A stretch of DNA of 64,000 nt. Source: Adiantum capillus-veneris. Taxonomy: Eukaryota > Streptophyta > Polypodiopsida > Polypodiales > Pteridaceae. The notes below the pieces were generated by a model that had not been told where the DNA came from, ran no database searches, and was given only the letters and a program-made list of their open reading frames with translations. Positions 56,189-64,000 of the stretch are shown here, piece after piece (the stretch's first letter is position 1; every line of letters starts with the position of its first letter). Where the stretch lies: positions 141,514,640-141,578,639 of the forward strand of contig CM043955.1 of NCBI GenBank assembly GCA_014529385.2, read 5' to 3'. The translations under genes and the position numbers were made by a program.

Positions 56189-57411
56189 CTAACAGAATGG
56201 TGACACTTTCACCCTTAACATTGCCTTGCACTTTAAACAAAGTGTGAGGAGATATAATAGTACCTGAGGATGGGTTTTCATCGTTATCATAATCAGGATC
56301 ATATCCTCACCGTAGTTAGCTTCCACTTCATTGTCGTCGGGAGTAGCATCTTCGATGAGGTTAAGAGTAGCTCCATTGGGGCGGTTGTTGAAGAAGGGTT
56401 TTTGACTTGAACTTTTGTTGACTCCATTGGAATGGCCATTGGATTGACCATTGCCCTTAGCAAGACCATTTGGGCACTTATCTACATAATGACCATACTG
56501 AAAGCATTTAAAACACTTCACCTTTTTGTTACCATAAGAATTTGGAGTGGGATGCTGATTGAAAGAATTTTGGTTGCCTTGTTGCTGCGTGTTGTTGTTG
56601 CTTGTATGAGGTTGAGAAGTTGTAGGAGAATTGTCAAATCTGTGTCTCTTGAAAAAGGTATGGCTTTGATGTTTGTTTCTGTCAAAGTTAGTAGAGGGTG
56701 GAGGTCTCTTGTACGATTAGTGTTAGCAGTTTGATCAGTGTGAGAGGGTTTTCCACCTTTCTTCTTTTCTGCATTAAGAGCCAAATTAATAGCCTTTGAA
56801 AGAGAATCTGGTTCGAACATATCTACCTCAGCACCAATTTGTAGTGCCAAGCCTGATATGTACTTACGCTTCAATTTTCTGCGACTAATATGTTCAATAG
56901 CTTGCAATTGAATTAAACAATTCCAAAAACGATCAATGTAACCCTATATATCTTCATTTTGACCTTGTCGAATTAAATCCCATTGACGTTGTGCTTTAGC
57001 TTTGTATTGTGTGGGTAAAAATTGGGGTAAAATCACTCTTTAAAATGCATGCCAGGTATGTGATATTTTCCCATGTTGTTTGGTGGCGTTCCACCACAAT
57101 GCAGCGCTGCTAGTGAGATGATTTGATGCACATCTGCATTTCATGCTCGGGGAGGTCCTCATCATGAAAATAGTCATCTAGTTGACTAACCCATGCTAGA
57201 ACCATGCTAGCATCTTTAGTGCCATCAAAATCCTTAAAAGTGAAGGCTTTTCTGCTAATTTGTTTTTCTTAGGTGCTGGTGTAGATTCGATGCGTGTAGA
57301 ATGCAATAATTTATCTTCAAGTTCTTGCCTTTGCATGCATTCATATGTGAGGGATTGTTGCAGATTTAGAAGTTGTTCAACAATCGTGGGTGGCTGAGGA
57401 AGATGTGCCAT
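56189..57411 (-). pseudogene. Gag of gypsy element A (minus)
   Basis: Begins at ATG 57411 (MAHLPQPPTIVEQLLNLQQS). The gag domain continues through 56907-56518 (AIEHISRRKLKRKYISGLAL) and the zinc knuckle CFKCFQYGHYVDKC at about 56480-56521 (CX2CX4HX4C, intact), then an Asn/Asp-rich tail. Several frameshifts separate these parts, including one near 57200. Same family as 44997-46226. Confidence 0.9.
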
Positions 57412-58880
57412 GATTGCAGACTTTTGTTTTGTTTTGTTTTTTTGTTTTTTTAATTTATAAATAATAATGTTTAAAAGGGATATTTGATGATATCTACAAA
57501 TGCATTATGTGGAATAAGTAAAAGAGAATAAAATAAATAACATAAATGAAATGTACTTAGCTGAGAACTTGTGGTGGCGTCCAATCCTGAATGGCGATGC
57601 GCTAGGAAATTGCCAGAGAAGTGAGCGGTTTGATTGTGTGTCTGCAAGTCGGTCGAATTTTGTGGCGTCCGATCTCCCTCACCCCAAAATGATAATACAA
57701 CTGACAATTTGACGGTATGATCACCGCCCGATCCGCGCCCTGCGTCGTAGCGGATAGTCGCTAATGATGCGCGGCCTTTGATCGCCGCCCGCTTTGATCT
57801 CTAGATGCGATTCTTGAAAGACTGTGAATTAGAAGCGATAAAAAATAATCGGTCATAAAATTAAGGGCGACTGGCAATATCAAGTGTTATGAAAAGCCAA
57901 TCAAAGTGTAAATTTATCTTCATCTTCAATCGGTTGCTTTGAACTTTCAACGGCCGACCAGTAGGGAGGTATGACTGCCCACTTGAAGTGATGAGGAGGT
58001 TGAATTTAAAAGGGAAACTGAAACTCTGCACTGGGCAGCCAAAGTAGCAAGGGAAAGCCTTTGGAGATTTATTGTTAAGAAGGACTTGGGAACTGCAGTG
58101 GGCGACCGACCAAATAATGCATAACTAGTAAATTAAGCCACACTTTTTTTTTAAAAAGTGTGTAAATCCTTGCATGGTGGCATGTAGAGAGTCAGCCAAC
58201 AGCGTGCGAGAAAGACAAGGACGAAGGTGACTCGCAGGAGCATTATCGGTCAGCGTGCATGCCCAGTAAAACAACCCGAAGGCCAAGGCGACCAACGCTG
58301 TACAATTTTTTCACTATTTGACTGAGGTTGACATGGGTGGGTATTTGCAATCAAGGGCTTGTTTCCACGACGGTTGGAGAAACTCGTGCCTCTTGGAGTT
58401 TCTAATTGAGGTCAAACTTTGTTCAGATTGAAATCTCTTGGAATCATCTCCAATACCTGCAAAATTTCCTCTTCTCTTCTTCGCCCCTTCTTTCTTTCCT
58501 TCAATCTTCAAGTCTTCGTGGTAAGCTTAAAATTTCCTCTTCTCTTCTTCGACCCTTCTTTCTTTCCTTCAATCTTCCTCTCTTTCTCGCCTTCACAATC
58601 CGCACTGATTAGGCATTAAACTTGGAAGTTGAGACTCAACATACCGTATCGGAACCATCATGAAGCTGAAATTGAAAATTGATTGCCGATTAGTAGCTGA
58701 TTTGCCACCAATTAAAGACCAAGCAAAATTGCATTTGCAAGTTCGACCGATTAATCTTTGAATTTCCACGAATCCTTGAATCTGGGAATTGCAAGTCGAT
58801 GAATTGCAATTTAATTTTGTTGATTCGAGGAGTTCCTTCTTGAGCTTGAAATCTGATGCCAATTTTTCCTCAACCTTAAA
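57412..58880 (-). other. Leader of gypsy element A
   Basis: Non-coding DNA between gag and the primer site. It includes a ~60-bp tandem duplication of a TTTCCTCTTCTCTTCTTCG-type pyrimidine sequence near 58460-58580. Confidence 0.65.
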
Positions 58881-58892
58881 CTCTGATACCAC
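58881..58892 (-). promoter_or_regulatory. Primer-binding site of element A
   Basis: On the minus strand GTGGTATCAGAG, a perfect start of the initiator-Met site, directly after the LTR CA. Confidence 0.92.
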
Positions 58893-58990
58893 TGCTGGGA
58901 GAAGAGATGGGGAGACCGATTGCTTAGATTACTCAACACATGCTCACAAACATCACCATCAACGTGTCCACCTCTTTTCCCAATTTCCAA

Positions 58991-59066
<76 letters not shown>

Positions 59067-59598
59067 CATAGAATTGACATAGACATGCTTGTAAGAGAGT
59101 GTAAGTTAATTGTAAGAGATGGAGACTAGATTCGAGAGTACATAGCAAATAGCATAAGAGAGTAGAGGAGAGAATCTGCAAGAGAAAGGCCTAAATCTAG
59201 CCCCAAACCCCACATCACCTCTCTTGTGGAGTTGGTATTTAATATATTATTTTTGAGTTTAAGGTGCCAAAAATTGAGGCCCCTCTTTTTACAACCACTT
59301 CACTTTTGTAAATGAGTGAAGCTCATTAGTTCTTGCATGACCCATAAGGGGAGTTCCCACTAGAATTATTTACAGAGCCATAGTGGCTTATTGAAATGAG
59401 ATTCTAAGATACTGTGCAAATATAAAATGGCCAAGAGTAATTGCCGGTGCCTCTTCATCAAATCCCCGCATTCCACTCTACAAACTGATCACCATCAACT
59501 CAATTAGAAAATAAATAGACAGCACATAATTAACCATTACGCTAGCTATCCCAATTGCAACTAACTATTACAACAAGAGGGTGCCCAGTCTCGTAACA
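58893..59598 (-). repeat. 5' LTR of gypsy element A (minus)
   Basis: 706 bp. On the minus strand it runs TGTTACGAGACTGGGCACCC to CTTCTCCCAGCA. It holds an uninterrupted AC/GT microsatellite (58997-59065) and no MITE. The 3' LTR of A is not in the window. Confidence 0.93.
58997..59065. repeat. (AC)n in LTR of element A
   Basis: About 34 AC repeats at the place homologous to the GT runs of element B's LTRs. Confidence 0.96.
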
Positions 59599-60837
59599 TA
59601 CGGTGAGGAAGTTATGACAATTTGAAGTTTGGCAATTTGTGGATTTGTACCGGATTGGGAAACTAGAGATGAGGGATCAAGGATAAAGTAAGTGCATGGG
59701 ACTAAAGTGCTCATCTTATGAAGCGCGTGAGTCTTTTTTCAGATTGGCAATAAGAGTTCTGGTTGCCAAGATACTGCTAATTGTAGTTTCATAGGGGGCC
59801 ATTTCTGTGTGGCATTTGAGATTTTGTGCGGCCTTTTCAAGGTTTGTATGTGAAGTATGCGGCATGTGAAGGTCATAGAAACTGACAGTTTGTCAAACAA
59901 AAGCTTGGACAATGAGCTATTGCAAAATGAATTCAGATGCAACTAGTGCCAAATGCATTTCCAGATGGCTTTTTTAATTTTTGGCAGTCTCACATTGCAG
60001 GTCCAAGAAGGCCGAAATGCAGTGGGATCGTCACGGTCCAAATCTAGCAAGCAAGGATTGGAGGAAAAAAGTGAATTTATTTTGAAGTTTTAGTGAAATT
60101 TTTGGAGGCTTGGAGGTCTAGTGGGTGCAGGTCCGCCACATGGTGTGGTGTATTATCCCACATGTGCTGGTTGAAGCTACGAGCTTGCGATATATCAGCT
60201 ACAATGGGACCCCCCACAAGGCATCAATGAGATGAGAGCTCTATGAGCTCATGAGCTATGGTGTCCATGTCGTCCTCCTCTTGCGAACGCCAGTGTATTT
60301 CTTTTTTGGCTAAATATTGCTAATTTGGCTAAAAGCACAATTTGAACCCAGGGTTTTGGCTATAAATAGAAGTACAATTTTATATAATATCACCAAAAAT
60401 ATGAGCATTAGGTAAGATGTATAAACTTTTATAGACAATTTGTAATGTTTTAACTAGAGAACATTTTGTAAATTAGAAACAATATGCTAAGATTTAGAAC
60501 ATTACCTCTTATAAATGAAAATCATACCACAACCACCGTATTAATCATTTTGACTTAAATAGGTTTTGAGAAGCTAATTTTGTTTTTAATGCTATTATAA
60601 ACCTTTTAAAAAATGACAATTTTTCTCCAAAACTTATAGTTTGTCGCCAAATAGTTGAGCAAAAATCTTAGGGTCTGTCCCAAAAAAAATACACTGGCGA
60701 ACGCTAAGTGGTGCTACAAGATCTAGTTGAGGGTGGCTCCAGTGGTCGAAGGTGATGGTGAAATCATCGTGGTGGTGGAGACCACTGGTAGTTTTCTAGC
60801 GTGGAAATCACAATGGATGCTCACACGAGCCCCCCTT

Positions 60838-60842
<5 letters not shown>
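59599..60842. other. No gene supported
   Basis: Flanking DNA beyond element A's LTR. Mixed sequence, with an AT-rich stretch at about 60300-60680. Confidence 0.5.

Positions 60843-60904
<62 letters not shown>
60843..60904. repeat. (AG)n microsatellite
   Basis: About 31 AG repeats. Confidence 0.97.
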
Positions 60905-60905
<1 letters not shown>

Positions 60906-61344
60906 CACACCCCAAGGGGAATGTCACGCTACCGTGACATCTTAATGAGGGTGCCCACGTGCCTTGGAAGCCACGTTGCCAAGAATAGCTGGTGCGCAGT
61001 CACACATGCAATTAAGAGTTCAAAAGAGCAAGAGGGGGAGTCTAAAAATAGAAAAAGGAGGGGACTCACATGCCCAAAAGAGGAGAAACACAACTTTGTT
61101 TGGGGCAATTGACCAAAAGGACTTTTTTGGACGATCAAGAGGAAGAAGGGAAAACAAGAGGGAAAAACACAAAAGAAAGGAGGAAGAGAGCGCTCTTAAT
61201 TGGGAGAGCTTTCTTTGACAAAACCAAAAAGGAGTGTGATGAGCGTGGAGAAAAAATGGAGCTTCACCATCACTGTCGTCTTCACCATCATAAAAAACTT
61301 TGCATCAATCAACATCGAGCATCGATGGATTCTCAATTTCAGAA
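60905..61344. other. No gene supported
   Basis: Purine-rich DNA (AAAAGAGGAGAAA, GAGGAAGAAGGG). Open frames here are Lys/Glu/Arg-rich and unassigned. Confidence 0.45.
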
Positions 61345-61700
61345 GGATTAGATATTTGACTTTTGACACCTCAAGCCCCTCAAGCCTAGGCCCAGTTCCC
61401 ACCACAAGATTTGCCCTTAAGAACTTCAAGCTTGGGTTGGGTTCTCACCTCAAGTACAACCCTAGCATCCCAAGCATGTCAAGCACCTCAAGCATCTAAA
61501 TCATCAAGCACCTCAAGCATCTCAAGCACCTCAATCATCAAGCACCTCAAGATTGGGCCGGGTTCCAACCTCAAGCTCAGCCCTAGCTTACCTAAGGCCA
61601 AAGGACTTTTACACTAACTATTGGAGGTCTTCAATGAAGCTAACCCTAAGGTCTTATGCTCCATTGGTTAGCCTTTCTCTTTGATAGACCATCTCATAAG
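61345..61700 (+). repeat. Dispersed repeat with CATCAAGCACCTCAAG motif, copy 2
   Basis: Matches 14935-15300 block by block in the same orientation, ending CATTGGTTAGCC..CTCTTTGA.AGACCATCTC. Confidence 0.8.
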
Positions 61701-62562
61701 GGACCGCCATGTGGTGCCCTATTATCACATGCAGTGGCATGGGTTGGGGGCTTGGGGTATTTGACCTACATCACAGGCCTTTAATGGACACAAAGGAAGA
61801 GAGAGGGAGTCCTCTCAAGCATGGTGGCTATGGCAGATGGTGCCCATGGTGCTGCTGTACAAAGGTGACGGCCTTGTGGGCACATTGCACGGTGGTTTTT
61901 TGGCCATAGGTGATGGTGGCTGAAAGGCGGCACGCCGATGGTGTACAATAGTTGTTGACACCATCAAACGGTAGTTTTGATGTTTGATGACATGGTATGC
62001 CCATCCGGAGGAAGGTTTTCATGTCCAAAGGGCAAAGATTTTATTGGTGGAAAAAAAGGAGCCTCCCCCACTAGCGCTAGCGCTAGTGCTTGGGAGAGGG
62101 GGTCTATCCCACAACTCAGGAGAGTAAGAGAGAAAGAGAGAGAAATCAACATGGACTATCAAGAGGCAGTTGCCATGCATGAAAATAGGAAAGGACGGAC
62201 ACATGTTTTATGCTCCACAAATTGCTAAAAATGGACGGATATCTCCTATAAAACCAATGTTTTGATCATTTTTAGGGGACTCTTTTGCATGTCGTTTGTA
62301 GGGAAGCCAAGGAGAGGGAGCGTGTATTTTGAGTGGGGTTTTTAAAGAGGTGTGTGTCTATGAGGCCTTATGCGTGTGTTCTTCTTGCCGAGGTGGCCTT
62401 AGAGTGGGGCTCATGCTAGTGTAAATACATTTTTAAATCAAGTGGAGCAGTGCATTTTTCGATAGTCTATCTCTCTCTCTCACCCCCTTTCTCTTCTGTT
62501 GCTGCTCTTTTTGTGTGTTGGTGTCGACGGATGTGTGTGATTGTGGATTTTTTGTTTGGTGC

Positions 62563-62564
<2 letters not shown>
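61701..62564. other. No gene supported
   Basis: Contains GCTAGCGCTAGCGCTAG-like palindromic DNA near 62073-62090. No recognisable frame. Confidence 0.45.

Positions 62565-62642
<78 letters not shown>
62565..62642. repeat. (AG)n microsatellite
   Basis: About 38 AG repeats with one AAAG interruption near the start. Confidence 0.97.
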
Positions 62643-62644
<2 letters not shown>

Positions 62645-63508
62645 TTTGTTTGTGTTGGTGTCCTGTGCAGTAGAAGCTGTGTGGATGGTGTGTGGGTGTT
62701 GATTCCCAAAGTGTGTGGTCTTGGTGAGCACACTTGTGCATCAATTTGTGTGCAAATGGTGGTTTACTGGTGCAAGTGTGCTATTTGAAGGTGTTATTTA
62801 AGAGGATAGGGGTGTTGTGAATACCCTAGGCTATAGAGAGGCATTTTTGTGTGCATTGGATGTGTTTTTCATTCCCCCTTTCTAATGTGGGATGACAAGT
62901 TTCAAATGTCATTTTGGGTAAATGGTAAGTATGGTGGTGGGAAAGTGTGTGTCAAGCTTGAAAACCACCTCGAGTTTGTTTGGGGATGATGGGAATGGGA
63001 TCATGCTAGCTATGGTGGCTGAAAGAGAAACATTGAGCTCACAAGTAAGTGTGTGTTGGCTAGGTTATCACTCAAGCGTATTAGATTTTAAGATCAATTA
63101 ACTTGGACTCATAAACACGATCTTGAGTATTTGCTAAGCCATCACAAGCTCACCATAAACAAGGGAGTTTTCATGCAAAATAGTCTTGGTTTATTCATTC
63201 ATGAAATGAGCTTTAAGTAGCTCTACATCCTTGCACCATTGAATGCGGGATAATTCGACCTTTCTTTTCCTTTACTCATACTCTTGTACTCTAGACAAAG
63301 CTCACTCTTTGGAATCCTCCCCTTCAAGTTTGGACTAGGAAGAAAGTGAAGAAACTCACAACTGGCACACTCCAATCCAAGAGAAAAAAGGAACATCTCC
63401 AATCTAGGAGACAATCCCCAAGCCAGGAGACAAATTATCTCTAATCCAAGGAATACTCAATACCTCCCCTTGAACAAATGTATAAAATCGAGACCAAGCT
63501 AGTCCAAT
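62643..63508. other. No gene supported; downstream flank of copia gag
   Basis: Where protease and integrase of a copia element would follow on the minus strand, I find only a TCCAA.C.AGGAGACAA-type short repeat (63390-63440) and no coding frame. Confidence 0.45.
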
Positions 63509-64000
63509 CTATCTCCAAACAAATACAACTGAAGGTGAAATTCCAAAACAAAAGCTAGAGAATGTCATCGTAGAGTAGAAGGCTACTGCCGCCTTCTTTT
63601 TCATCTTCACCTGTGTCTTGTTTTGCCAATAGAGTTTGGGCCTTGGATTTTTTTTGGTGTTGCCTTTGTCCCTTTTAAAACACTTGAAAGGAACGTGACT
63701 CTTCTTTCCGCAAATGCTGCAAGTATTTGATGCTAGACAGTCCTTTGATATGTGCCCAACTTTGCCACACTTGAAATATGTTTTGCTACTAGAGATAACT
63801 GCAAAAACTCCTCCTCTTGAAGTAGCATTCCTCCCTTGCTTCTTCTCCTTGGACATTAAAGAGTTGATTACATCTTGGAAATCTGGTGTTGGATCCTTCT
63901 CCTCAATGATGGTCAATATTTGGTCAAATCTAGGTGGCAAGGCTGCTAGAAGAATTGTGATTTTTTCCTCCTCTCGTATTACATTGTCTGGCAATTGACC
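63509..64000 (-). pseudogene. Copia-type gag fragment (minus, runs off window)
   Basis: On the minus strand the frame is open from the window edge to 63509: EEEKITILLAALPPRFDQIL and DFQDVINSLMSKEKKQGR are typical of the copia gag (UBN2) domain. Two zinc knuckles follow: YFKCGKVGHISKDC, in which the first Cys is replaced by Tyr, and CSICGKKSHVPFKC, which is intact. The gag coats element RNA. After a Lys-rich stretch (KKNPRPKLYW) the frame ends in unrelated residues without protease, so the copy is 3'-truncated or frameshifted. Confidence 0.85.

Overview
This window looks like nuclear DNA of a land plant. It carries a spliced plant-type receptor-like kinase relic, a pentatricopeptide (PPR) relic, Ty3/gypsy chromoviruses with plant initiator-Met primer sites, a copia gag, a hAT transposase relic, a LINE and a tRNA-derived SINE. 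All of these are embedded in long AG/TC, AC/GT and even dG/dC simple repeats. The style (repeat-dominated, low gene density, huge AG/CT microsatellites) would suit a fern or gymnosperm, but that narrower assignment is inference. I see no intact host gene. Every coding region I recognise carries stops, frameshifts or truncations.

Layout. 0-7 kb: LTR-like repeats (two direct copies at 1.9-2.9 kb, a related copy ending in a primer-binding-like site at 3.92 kb, a second pair at 4.3-5.3 and 5.9-6.9 kb), minisatellites and a faint gag relic. 7.5-9.1 kb: receptor-like kinase pseudogene with four recognisable exons, whose third intron holds 80 consecutive G. 9.9-10.9 kb: a large palindrome and a SINE with target-site duplication. 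11.4-19.1 kb: a non-autonomous LTR-type family in two opposite orientations, with other repeats between them. 21-23.2 kb: LINE with ORF1 and endonuclease but no reverse transcriptase. 23.6-24.7 kb: a dimeric ~63-bp satellite. 25.3-27.2 kb: degenerate kinase-like pseudogene and unknown remnants. 27.6-29.0 kb: hAT transposase pseudogene (minus). 30.8-32.1 kb: a 1.3-kb terminal-inverted-repeat element flanked by TTAA. 33.0 kb: polypurine tract plus LTR. 35.4-36.1 kb: PPR pseudogene. 37.5-39.7 kb: unrecognised decayed reading frames on the minus strand.

41.5-59.6 kb is the centrepiece, a three-level nest. A minus-strand gypsy chromovirus (A) is split by a plus-strand member of the same family (B, 42657-about 55692). 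B's integrase is in turn split by a 5.8-kb non-autonomous LTR element (C, 48156-53933) with a perfect 5-bp target duplication. B's 5' LTR additionally carries a 247-bp MITE whose empty site is preserved in B's 3' LTR. 59.6-64 kb: repeats and the 3' part of a copia gag on the minus strand, running off the window.

The retroelement genes form recognisable units (gag - protease - RT - RNase H - integrase - chromodomain), but none is currently functional. The window is best read as a stratified record of transposition rather than as a working gene set.
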